Assembly: GCF_029318635.1 (NCBI RefSeq)
Contig: NZ_CP119676.1
Span: 248,001 to 312,000 of the forward strand
Direction of reading: 5' to 3'
Origin: Varunaivibrio sulfuroxidans
GTDB lineage: Bacteria; Pseudomonadota; Alphaproteobacteria; Rhodospirillales; Magnetovibrionaceae
DNA length: 64,000 nucleotides
Position 1 is the stretch's first letter; the number at the start of each line of letters is the position of its first letter. Positions 51,328 through 58,871 of the stretch are shown one piece after another. The position numbers and the translations under genes were made by a program. The notes beneath the pieces were generated by a model. That model did not search any database, was not told the origin of the DNA, and worked only from the letters and a program-made list of their open reading frames with translations.

Positions 51328-53655
51328 TTATTTCGAGGACATCACCCAAATGCCCCGCCAATCCTTCGGGGCGTCCTTTTTCAGGTGTCGGCAGCGCTCG
51401 ATATAGGTTTGCGATAGCCCATCGCGAGGATTGATGGTCAGGCACTGCTCAAAGGATTTCACCGCCTTGTCCCAGTTCCCCTTATGGTATTGGGTCCGTC
51501 CCTCTTTAAAATGATTGATCAGTTCCATGGCGTTGGGGAAGGTGTCTTCGCTGTGGTGGTCGAGGACCTCGTAGACGCGGACCGGTTTGGTCTTCCCTTT
51601 GACGACGACATCGTCGATATCGCGAATACGATAGGTGCCCTTGAGGCGCGCGAAGGTGAACTCGCTGATGAGCAAATTCGCCGAATACTGCTTGCATGCG
51701 CTTTCCAGGCGCGCGGCCAGGTTTACGCCGTCGCCGATGATCGTGTAATCCATCCGCTTGGGGCTGCCGATGCTGCCCGAAACCACGGTGTCGGTGTTAA
51801 GTCCGATGCCGTGATCGATGGGGCGTTGCCCTCGGGCGATGCGCACCTCGTTCCACTCGTGAAGCTTGACGATCATCGCAATCGCGGCGCGCACGGCGCG
51901 GTCCTCGTCGTCGCCGTGGGCGATCGGGATGCCGAACGCGGCCATGATCGCATCACCGATGAACTTGTCGAGCATGCCACCTTCATGGGAAATACAATCG
52001 ACCATGATGGTGAAATACTCATTCAACAATTGGACGGTGCCTTGAGCGCCCAATTCCTCGGTGATGGTGGTGAAGCTGCGAATGTCGGAAAACAGCACCG
52101 TCGCCGTGGTGGCGGTGCCGCCCAACAGGTTTTCACCTTGCCCCAGTAATTGATCGGCGACACCCGGATCCATATAGCGTGACATGGTTGATTTCATGCG
52201 TTTTTCGGCGCTGATGTCCTCAATCATGATCATCGCGCCCAATTTATTTTTATCGGTGCTGATCAGGGGGAGGACGGTCAGGTTGACGGAAATTTTTTCG
52301 CCGCCGAAGGTTAACTCGCCATCGACGGTGATGTCGCTGATTTGGGTTTTATCGACCTTGTGAATTTTCTCGATCACCCAGTCGTTGGGAGCGCTGAAAA
52401 ATTCATCCGCCGGCTTGGAGATGATCGCCGCGCTGTCTTCGGCCTTGAAAATCGCGACACCGGCGGCGTTGCAAGTGACGATGCGACCGTCCTCGTCAAG
52501 CGTGACGACGCCGTTGGACATGCTTTGCAACATCGATTCGTTATAGTTCTTCATGTTCTGCACGTCGCTGAACAGCTTGGCGTTTTCAAGCCCGATCGAA
52601 ACTTGGGCGGTGAACGCCTTGAGGCGCTGCTCGTCCTCGCCGGTGAACGGCCCACCGCGTTTGTTCAGGCATTGGGTGACGCCGATCACCCGCCCCGCCT
52701 TATTGACGACCGGGACGCACAGAATGGAGCGGGTGAAAAACCCGGTCTTTTTATCGAAGCTGGGATTGAAGCGCAGATCGGCGTAGGCGTGGGGGATATT
52801 GACCGTTTGCCCCGAGGTGTAGACGCTGCCCGCAATGCCGAGGTGGTTGGGGAGGCGGATTTGCACCTGGTCCAACCCTTCGCCGACGCTAGACCACAGT
52901 TCCTGTGTTTTGTCGTCGTTCAAGAACAGGGTGGAGCGTTCGGCGCCGAGCATGCGCGTCGCTTCGCCCATGACTTTTTGCAGCAGGGCGTTGAGGTTGA
53001 TTTCGCCGGTAACGTCGGCGACGATGTCCAGGAATTCCAACTCCTGAACTCTCTTTTTTTCCATTCTTTCGATGGTTTGCGTGTTTTGCAGGGCGATACA
53101 GGCCTGGGTCGTCATTGCTTCGAGCAAGGCCATGTCGTCTTTCGTGAAGCGCCCTTTTTGCTTGTTGAGGGCCTGTACGACGCCAATCACCTCGCCTCTG
53201 ACGGTGGTAATTGGGGCGCACAAGATGTTCCGGGTGCGAAAACCGGTCTGCTCGTCGATCGTTCGATTGAAATGGGGGTCGGCATAGGGATCGTGGACGA
53301 TGCGTCCCTCGCCCGAGGTGAACACCCACCCGGCGATCCCCGTGTCGTTGAGCATGCGGATTTCGCGGATATCTTCGCCCTGGGCGACGCGGGAATATAA
53401 TTCTCCACTGCTGGGGTCATTGAGAAAAAGAGATCCCCGTTCGGCCTTGGTCTCGTGGGTGACGATATCCACGAGGGCGAGCAAGACCTCGTCTAGAGTG
53501 TCGAGCGCGGCCATTTTGTGCGAAATGTCGAGAAGCATTTCGGTGCGGCGCAGGCGCAACGCCGACGTTGACGGCGTGCGTCTGGGCGCGCCGTTTGATT
53601 CGGGTTGTTTCCGGGCGGGGGATGAGGGTTTTTTCGGGGCCGATGTTTTCGTCAT
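51328..53655 (-). CDS. GAF-GAF-PAS class III adenylate cyclase
   Basis: 775 residues, no membrane helix. Two GAF domains (about 45-200 and 210-370) with near-parallel segments GRIVHDPYADPHFNRTIDEQTG and TVNIPHAYADLRFNPSFDKKTG. A PAS domain (about 385-500) precedes the cyclase domain (about 520-690): VLFSDIRSFTTITEELGAQG, DKFIGDAIMAAFG and MDYTIIGDGVNLAARLE. Catalytic metal and transition-state residues are complete. A tail (about 700-775) with TPR-like helices ends DWRGIWVMSSK, matching the end of the neighbouring CHASE2 cyclase (DWDGVFVATSK). It overlaps the upstream coiled-coil gene by one base (TAATG). Ligands of the GAF domains are unknown. Confidence 0.92.
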   Translation of the reverse strand: MTKTSAPKKPSSPARKQPESNGAPRRTPSTSALRLRRTEMLLDISHKMAALDTLDEVLLALVDIVTHETKAERGSLFLNDPSSGELYSRVAQGEDIREIRMLNDTGIAGWVFTSGEGRIVHDPYADPHFNRTIDEQTGFRTRNILCAPITTVRGEVIGVVQALNKQKGRFTKDDMALLEAMTTQACIALQNTQTIERMEKKRVQELEFLDIVADVTGEINLNALLQKVMGEATRMLGAERSTLFLNDDKTQELWSSVGEGLDQVQIRLPNHLGIAGSVYTSGQTVNIPHAYADLRFNPSFDKKTGFFTRSILCVPVVNKAGRVIGVTQCLNKRGGPFTGEDEQRLKAFTAQVSIGLENAKLFSDVQNMKNYNESMLQSMSNGVVTLDEDGRIVTCNAAGVAIFKAEDSAAIISKPADEFFSAPNDWVIEKIHKVDKTQISDITVDGELTFGGEKISVNLTVLPLISTDKNKLGAMIMIEDISAEKRMKSTMSRYMDPGVADQLLGQGENLLGGTATTATVLFSDIRSFTTITEELGAQGTVQLLNEYFTIMVDCISHEGGMLDKFIGDAIMAAFGIPIAHGDDEDRAVRAAIAMIVKLHEWNEVRIARGQRPIDHGIGLNTDTVVSGSIGSPKRMDYTIIGDGVNLAARLESACKQYSANLLISEFTFARLKGTYRIRDIDDVVVKGKTKPVRVYEVLDHHSEDTFPNAMELINHFKEGRTQYHKGNWDKAVKSFEQCLTINPRDGLSQTYIERCRHLKKDAPKDWRGIWVMSSK

Positions 53656-54062
53656 TAGCGGATCTCGATCATGTCGCGCAAGGTCGCGATGGTTTCATGC
53701 AACTGACGGATTTCGTCCCGATGCTGGGCCGCCATTTTTTGTTGGCGATCTTGGTAGGTGAAGTTGGCTTTTTCCAAAGATTCGCGCAGAGCGGCGACGG
53801 TTCCCTGAAGCTGAGCGATCTCATCGGCGTTGTTGCGGGTCGCTTTTTGAACGGCCTCGTCCTTGTCGAAGCGTAGTTTTTCCAGTTCGCCGCGCAGCGC
53901 CTGGCAGGTTGCGCGTAATTGGATGATTTCCTGATTGGTTGAGGCGACGGTCTTTTGGACGGCCTCATCCTTTTCGAAGCTCAAAGTCTCCAGGTTCTCA
54001 CGCAGCGTCCAGATGGTTTGGTGTAAATGGCGAATTTCGGCCAATGCCTCAAGATTTTGCAT
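53655..54062 (-). CDS. Coiled-coil protein coupled to the GAF cyclase
   Basis: About 135 residues from ATG 54062, almost wholly helical. Four related heptad blocks of about 30 residues (LRENLETLSFEKDEAVQK, LRGELEKLRFDKDEAVQK, LRESLEKANFTYQDRQQK, LHETIATLRDMIEIR). No enzyme motif or membrane segment. Its stop overlaps the cyclase start by one base, which implies translational coupling and suggests a scaffold or regulator of that enzyme. An in-frame GTG at 54230 would add 56 residues of Arg-rich, poorly protein-like sequence, so I prefer the shorter form. No ribosome-binding site is strong at either start. I do not recognise a family. Confidence 0.6.
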   Translation of the reverse strand: MQNLEALAEIRHLHQTIWTLRENLETLSFEKDEAVQKTVASTNQEIIQLRATCQALRGELEKLRFDKDEAVQKATRNNADEIAQLQGTVAALRESLEKANFTYQDRQQKMAAQHRDEIRQLHETIATLRDMIEIR

Positions 54063-54555
54063 TCCCGGAACGTTCGTCCGTCCGTGTTTGTCGTTATTTT
54101 CCACGCCCTTTGAGCGGGCTTTCGGTGAACGTCCCACGGACAATTTCCTTCCTCGGGGCAGGGGGATTTTTTCATCGCGCCCCCTCCACGGCGAACGGCG
54201 GCCTGGGAAGAGGGCGGGCAAATTTCCCACCGGCAGAGCACGTTATGAGGTTTTCGTGCAACCCTCATTTTATAGGGAATACAAGGTACGATGACTTCCA
54301 GAAAAGATCAAATCTTATAAGGGGTTGAGCTTTCCTTAGAGCCGCCTTTCGAAATTCGGACGCCGATGTGAGCTATATCTATCGTTTGCAAAATTTGATG
54401 TATGGGGAGTCCGGAAACCACTTAACACACAATCAGAGATGTGGGGCCAGAGATGTGGGGCGGTTCGCAATTTGGGACGATTTGCGATTATGGTGGAAGA
54501 GGAGAAGAGGAATGGAGCGGAAATTTTTTTATTGCCGCGTAAATTAAAGCAAATA
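54063..54555. other. Region upstream of the coiled-coil gene, with a 14-bp tandem repeat
   Basis: No convincing gene. It should hold the promoter for the coiled-coil/cyclase pair. CAGAGATGTGGGGC is present twice in tandem at 54434-54447 and 54448-54461, perfect copies. Further 3' lies the tRNA terminator (54556-54592). Confidence 0.5.
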
Positions 54556-54592
54556 AAAACGGTCGGAACTTGTGATTCCGACCGTTTTTAAG
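54556..54592 (-). terminator. Terminator for the tRNA-Asn/tRNA-Cys transcript
   Basis: AAAACGGTCGGAA and TTCCGACCGTTTT pair perfectly (13 bp) around a 7-nt loop. A T-rich tail lies on the minus strand, directly after the tRNA-Asn 3' end. Confidence 0.9.
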
Positions 54593-54593
54593 A

Positions 54594-54668
54594 TGGCTCC
54601 GAGGGTCAGATTCGAACTGACGACCGGTCGGTTAACAGCCGACTGCTCTACCGCTGAGCTACCTCGGA
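54594..54668 (-). tRNA. tRNA-Asn (anticodon GTT)
   Basis: 75 nt including an encoded CCA. Minus-strand reading starts TCCGAGGTAGCTCAGC and ends CTCGGA plus GCCA. The acceptor stem, D-loop GCGGTAGAGC, anticodon loop CTGTTAA with GTT, and T-loop GGTTCGAATC equivalent (AGTTCGAATCT) are all visible. It lies 19 bp downstream of tRNA-Cys and just before a strong terminator. Confidence 0.95.
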
Positions 54669-54687
54669 TCAGGCAACCCCGGAATGA

Positions 54688-54761
54688 TGGAGGCGCGGAC
54701 CGGAATCGAACCGGTGTACACGGCTTTGCAGGCCGCTGCGTAGCCACTCCGCCACCGCGCC
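54688..54761 (-). tRNA. tRNA-Cys (anticodon GCA)
   Basis: 74 nt including encoded CCA. Minus strand begins GGCGCGGTGGCGGAGTGGC, anticodon loop CTGCAAA with GCA, T-loop GGTTCGATTCC, and ends CGCGCC-TCCA. It is the promoter-proximal member of a two-tRNA transcript with tRNA-Asn. Confidence 0.95.
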
Positions 54762-55378
54762 AATTTCGCCGACGGCGACCAACGAAGGCCACCAACCGGG
54801 GATCCATTTACGCCTCATCCCAAGGGCAGGCGGAAATTAGACGCTTGGCGCCTCCGTGGTCAAGCACGCAAATTGCAGTTTTGTATTTTTTTTTGCACAG
54901 AGGGTGTTTTCCATTTCCCTCCGCACGCCGGAATGAAGAGGCGAACGCCGCTTCTCGCGCCGAATTTGCGCCCGTCACGGCCCTTGTAAAGGTCGTCGGT
55001 CGTTGTTTATGTTCGCGCCGCGTCGATTCCAGTTCGCGGGATGGCGGCGATGGGATATTTCTCGACCGCTTGGATCGGATCGGGATTGTCAGGCGAACGC
55101 GTTTGGCCCTATAAAAAGGGCGACGGAGTCTGCCTGATCGTGCGTATCTTGAAAACGTCAGTCCCGTCCACCGCTCCTGCGGGTTCGCGCTATGCGCGTC
55201 GTGGGGCGCCGGTTCCCGGTGGGCGTTATTCTGAAGGATGAAAGGTGCGTGCGATCCTGACCGTTCGTTCGTCCCCGACCTCTCAGGGGGCTGCTATCGT
55301 TTTTTCATGTGTTTAGCGTTATGACGTTGCATAAGGCACACGTTACAGAGAACCCCAGCCGACAAAAGGAAGTGCACG
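54762..55378. other. Intergenic region between tRNA-Cys and pcm
   Basis: 617 bp. The first 60 bp should hold the leftward tRNA promoter. A possible weak hairpin (CCCC-GACCTCTCA-GGGG near 55275, followed by a T-rich run at 55299-55304) is not convincing as terminator. No protein-like frame is seen. Confidence 0.4.
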
Positions 55379-56032
55379 ATGGATTTTTCCGCCGCACGCC
55401 ACAACATGGTTGAAAGCCAAGTCCGCACCAACAAGGTCCGGGATCCCTTGGTTCTGGAGGCAATGGAAACCTTGCCTCGCGAAAAATTTGTTCCCGAACG
55501 CCTTCAGGCGCTCGCGTACATGGACGAAGATATTTCCCTCGGCGGCGGTCGCGTCCTTATGGAGCCGATGGTTTTGGCGCGCCTTCTCCAGGCGGCGGAC
55601 GTCAAGGCGGAGGACATTGCCCTCGTCGTCGGATGCGCCAGCGGTTACGAAGCCGCCGCGCTGTCCAAACTTGCGGCGACCGTCGTCGCGCTGGAAAGCG
55701 ATAAGGCGCTGGCCGACGAGGCGGCGCATACGCTGGCGGCGTTGGGATTGGACACCGTCGCCGTTGTCGAGGGAGCGTTGCCCGCGGGATACCCGGAGCA
55801 GGGTCCTTATGATGTGATTTTCATCAATGGCGGCGTGGCTGAGGTCCCGGCGGCGTTGCGCGATCAGTTGGCGGACGGCGGGCGCATGGTTTATGTCGCG
55901 TTAGGCGCGCGGGGAGGAGGGCAGGCCGTTCTGGCGAACAAGCAAGATGGCGTCCTTTCCCAGGTTGATTTATTCGATGCCGCGTGCCCCCTCTTGCATG
56001 ATTTCGCGAACGCACCCAAATTCACTTTCTGA
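55379..56032 (+). CDS. pcm: Protein-L-isoaspartate O-methyltransferase family protein
   Basis: 217 residues. PCMT enzymes use S-adenosylmethionine to repair isoaspartyl residues in aged proteins. The family N-terminus MVESQVRTNKVRDPLVLEAM and the PREKFVPE segment are present. The SAM motif I reads LVVGCASGYEAAALS, where typical enzymes have EIGTGSGY, so the Gly spacing is retained but the acidic start is altered. Motifs II-III follow (YDVIFINGG). Placement before rhodanese, tolC and popZ is typical for Rhodospirillales. ATG 55379 follows GGAAGTG. Repair activity was not tested; the altered motif I leaves some doubt. Confidence 0.85.
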   Translation: MDFSAARHNMVESQVRTNKVRDPLVLEAMETLPREKFVPERLQALAYMDEDISLGGGRVLMEPMVLARLLQAADVKAEDIALVVGCASGYEAAALSKLAATVVALESDKALADEAAHTLAALGLDTVAVVEGALPAGYPEQGPYDVIFINGGVAEVPAALRDQLADGGRMVYVALGARGGGQAVLANKQDGVLSQVDLFDAACPLLHDFANAPKFTF

Positions 56033-56117
56033 CGGTCGGGTTCCTTATTCGTGGATTCTACGGATAAGCGGATAAAGAGCCTTGCGTCTTTTTCGTAGCG
56101 TTTGGTGGAGAAAAAGC

Positions 56118-56450
56118 GTGGCAGGGTCTTTCCCCGTCGATATTGATGTCCATACGTTTCATGATATGCGCGAGAAGGGCGAAAATTTGTGGATTTTGGA
56201 TGTGCGCCAACCCTGGGAAACCGATATTTGCGCCTTCGAGGACGGCATCAGGCTTCCCTTGGCCTCTTTGCCGGAGGGCGTCGATCGAATCCCTCGCGAC
56301 AGGGCGGTCGTGGTGGTTTGCCATCATGGTATTCGCAGCAAACATGCGGTTTCGTGGCTGCGGGCGAACGGGTTCGACAACGCCATCAATTTGAGCGGCG
56401 GCATCGACGCCTGGGCGCGCCAAATGGACCCGACCATGGCGACATATTGA
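56118..56450 (+). CDS. Rhodanese-domain protein
   Basis: 110 residues from GTG 56118, chosen because GGAG precedes by 7 nt; a longer in-frame start at 56082 has no such site. Single rhodanese domain: WILDVRQPWE, LPLASLPE, and the active-site loop VVCHHGIRSKHA with catalytic Cys. The C-terminus NLSGGIDAWAR is conserved. Such proteins transfer sulfane sulfur, which fits a sulfur-metabolising host, though single-domain rhodaneses are common everywhere. It lies between pcm and tolC. Confidence 0.9.
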   Translation: MAGSFPVDIDVHTFHDMREKGENLWILDVRQPWETDICAFEDGIRLPLASLPEGVDRIPRDRAVVVVCHHGIRSKHAVSWLRANGFDNAINLSGGIDAWARQMDPTMATY

Positions 56451-56544
56451 GCGTTTGAAAGCGTGTGAATACAACTGATTGAGATTCCTTTGCCTTTTAT
56501 GGCGACGGCGGATAAACTCAAAACCCGATTGGGGGTCTTAGCTA

Positions 56545-57927
56545 ATGTACGGTCGATTAAGAAGTGTAGTTCCCGTTTTCATGGCAGGCATTTTCAGCCT
56601 GTCGTTAGGCGTCGCGGCGCATGCACAGACTTTCGAGGAAACCTTGGCTGCGGCCTACCGCAGCAACCCCGGTTTATTGGCCGAACAAGCCCGCTTGCGC
56701 GCCATCGACGAAGGGGTGGCGCAAGCGCGGTCGGGATGGCGTCCTTCGGTTAACGCCACAATGACGACCGGTCGCGCCATTGACGATAAAAGCGCGACGC
56801 CCAAGGTCTATCGCGACCCCTCGACGATGGGTGTGACGATTTCCCAGCCGCTGTACTCCGGCGGGAAAACCGTCGCCGCCACGGCGCAGGCGGACAATGC
56901 CGTGTACGCCGGGCGCGCCCGACTCTCGAGCGCGGAACAAACGGTTCTGTTAAACGCCGCCACGGCCTATGTAAATGTCGTGCGCGATCAGGCCGTCGTC
57001 GATCTCAACATTAACAACGAACAAGTTCTGAAGCGTCAATTGGATGCGGCGAAGGATCGCTTTAAGGTTGGCGAGATTACGCGCACCGATGTCGATCAGG
57101 CCTCGGCGCGGCTGGCGGGAGCGACCGCCGACCGTATTCAGGCCGAAGGGGCGCTGGAAACATCGCGCGCCAATTTCGTCAGCGTCGTGGGCATGGCCCC
57201 GGAAAAACTGGGGGCTCCGGACATTGAATTTTCGTTGCCCGATTCCTTAGGCGAGGCGGTCAAAATCGCCGCAGAGGGAAATTACACCGTGCAGGCGGCG
57301 GTTTATGACGAACGCGCCGCGCGCGACGGGGTGCGCGGCGTCGAGGGCGATTTGCTGCCCTCACTGTCCTTGAACGGTTCGGCGACTCGCTCGTTGAACA
57401 CGATGAGCCAGAATTACGCCTCGAACTCTTATCAGGCGCAGTTGGTATTGAGCGTTCCGCTGTATGAGGCCGGTGGGACCTATTCGCGGCTTCGCCAGGC
57501 TCGCCAACAGGCTTCACGGCAACGCCTGTTGATCGATCAGGCGCGCAGGAGCGCTACCGAGTCGGCTACCAGCGCATGGGAAACTTTGCAAACGGCTCGC
57601 GCCCAAATCGTGTCCATCAAATCGCAGGTCAACGCCTCGCGAACCGCACTGGCCGGCGTCGAACGCGAAGCCGCAGTGGGCTCACGCACCGTTTTGGACG
57701 TTTTGGACGCCGAGCAGGAGTTGCTGAACGCGCGCGTCAAGTTGGTGCGTGCCCAGCGCGACGCGACAGTCGCCATTTTCCGCTTGAAGGAATCCATGGG
57801 GCAACTCACCGCCCGTAATTTAAACCTCAAGGTGGATTTATACGATAACCAAGGGCATTATCGTGAGGTTCGCGGCAAGTGGGTCGGAACCTCGTCGAGC
57901 GGCGAAGATAATCGTCCCGTGCAGTAG
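56545..57927 (+). CDS. tolC: TolC-family outer-membrane channel
   Basis: 460 residues. Signal sequence about 1-27 (VFMAGIFSLSLGVAAHAQ). Two homologous outer-membrane factor halves, seen in TFEETLAAAYRSNPGLLAEQARLRA, then AYVNVVRDQAVVDL, and a second set of long helices with RLRQARQQASRQRLLIDQARRS and VLDVLDAEQELLNARVKL. It should form the trimeric exit duct for type I secretion and efflux. With the ABC exporter and fusion protein elsewhere in the window, it is a candidate third component for the giant adhesin. In this class of bacteria tolC is often unlinked, so it may serve several exporters. Confidence 0.93.
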   Translation: MYGRLRSVVPVFMAGIFSLSLGVAAHAQTFEETLAAAYRSNPGLLAEQARLRAIDEGVAQARSGWRPSVNATMTTGRAIDDKSATPKVYRDPSTMGVTISQPLYSGGKTVAATAQADNAVYAGRARLSSAEQTVLLNAATAYVNVVRDQAVVDLNINNEQVLKRQLDAAKDRFKVGEITRTDVDQASARLAGATADRIQAEGALETSRANFVSVVGMAPEKLGAPDIEFSLPDSLGEAVKIAAEGNYTVQAAVYDERAARDGVRGVEGDLLPSLSLNGSATRSLNTMSQNYASNSYQAQLVLSVPLYEAGGTYSRLRQARQQASRQRLLIDQARRSATESATSAWETLQTARAQIVSIKSQVNASRTALAGVEREAAVGSRTVLDVLDAEQELLNARVKLVRAQRDATVAIFRLKESMGQLTARNLNLKVDLYDNQGHYREVRGKWVGTSSSGEDNRPVQ

Positions 57928-57986
57928 CGGGCGCCCGGCGCACAACGGATATCATCTTTGGGGGACACCAACCGAGTGAGCGGTCA

Positions 57987-58772
57987 ATGAGCGAAGAAGT
58001 TGGGCAGGAAGAAGCGGGCGAAGAGCCCTCGATGGAGGATATCCTCGCATCCATTCGGAGAATTCTGTCCGAGGATGAGGAAGAGGAGGGGGGCGAGGGC
58101 GCGGCATCCGCCGAGACGCCCGTAGAAGAGCCCGCCGCTTCCGCCGAGGAAGAACCGGAGATGGACATGGCCGCCGCCATGGAAGAGATGGCGGGGGAGT
58201 CCGAACCCGAGCCGGAAATGGACATGGCCGCCGCCATGGAGGAAATGGCGGCGGAGCCGGAGCCGGAGCCGGAAATGGACATGGCCGCCGCGATGGCGGA
58301 AATGGAGGATACGCCCGAGATAGAATTGGCTGAACCTGAGCCGGCGCCCGAACCAGCGCCCGAGCCCGAGCCTGTTCCGGAACCCGATCCCATTCCAGAG
58401 CCGGCGCCCGAGCCCGAGCCCGCACGAGTCGTGGCTCCTCCGCCCCCTCCGCCACCCCAGGCCGCGCCTGCAGCGAATATTTTTGATCTTACCGAAGAAA
58501 TGATTGCCGATTTGCCCCAGGATAAGAGCATCATGTCGGCCCCCGCGGTGAAGTTGAGCGAGGATATTCTCGGCGATTTGGCGCGTGCGATTCTCAGTCA
58601 GCGGGAGTTGGCGGTCGGTGGTCACGAGGTCACATTGGAAGGCATGGTGCGTGAAATGATGCGTCCCTTGCTGAAAGAGTGGTTGGATCAAAACCTGCCT
58701 TATCTGATCGAGCGGCTGGTCAAGAAAGAGATCGACCGGATGATTAACCGGGCCGAGCGTCTGGAAGATTAA
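57987..58772 (+). CDS. popZ: PopZ-family polar organising protein (DUF2497)
   Basis: 261 residues. PopZ forms polar condensates that anchor the chromosome origin and signalling proteins in alphaproteobacteria. N-terminal helix EEPSMEDILASIRRILSEDE is the family mark. A Glu/Pro-rich acidic linker (about 30-160) follows, holding three near-copies of EMDMAAAMEEMA. The C-terminal assembly helices (about 175-258) include SEDILGDLARAILSQRELAVG and VREMMRPLLKEWLDQNLPYL. The N-terminal half is compositionally biased and acidic, as expected. It lies just upstream of valS, the conserved arrangement. Confidence 0.92.
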   Translation: MSEEVGQEEAGEEPSMEDILASIRRILSEDEEEEGGEGAASAETPVEEPAASAEEEPEMDMAAAMEEMAGESEPEPEMDMAAAMEEMAAEPEPEPEMDMAAAMAEMEDTPEIELAEPEPAPEPAPEPEPVPEPDPIPEPAPEPEPARVVAPPPPPPPQAAPAANIFDLTEEMIADLPQDKSIMSAPAVKLSEDILGDLARAILSQRELAVGGHEVTLEGMVREMMRPLLKEWLDQNLPYLIERLVKKEIDRMINRAERLED

Positions 58773-58871
58773 GATTTTTCCCGTCGCCGTCCCGTGACGC
58801 CCACGTGGCGCGCGCCATCCCGATGTCACCCCACCCGACACCCCGAGATTAAAAGAGAGGACCGTTCGGCA

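Noticed and set aside
54544..55114. Protein-like frames reading across the tRNA genes on both strands
   Set aside because: They translate tRNA-Asn and tRNA-Cys sequence (Arg/Thr-rich segments such as RVRFELTTGRLT), a familiar artefact.
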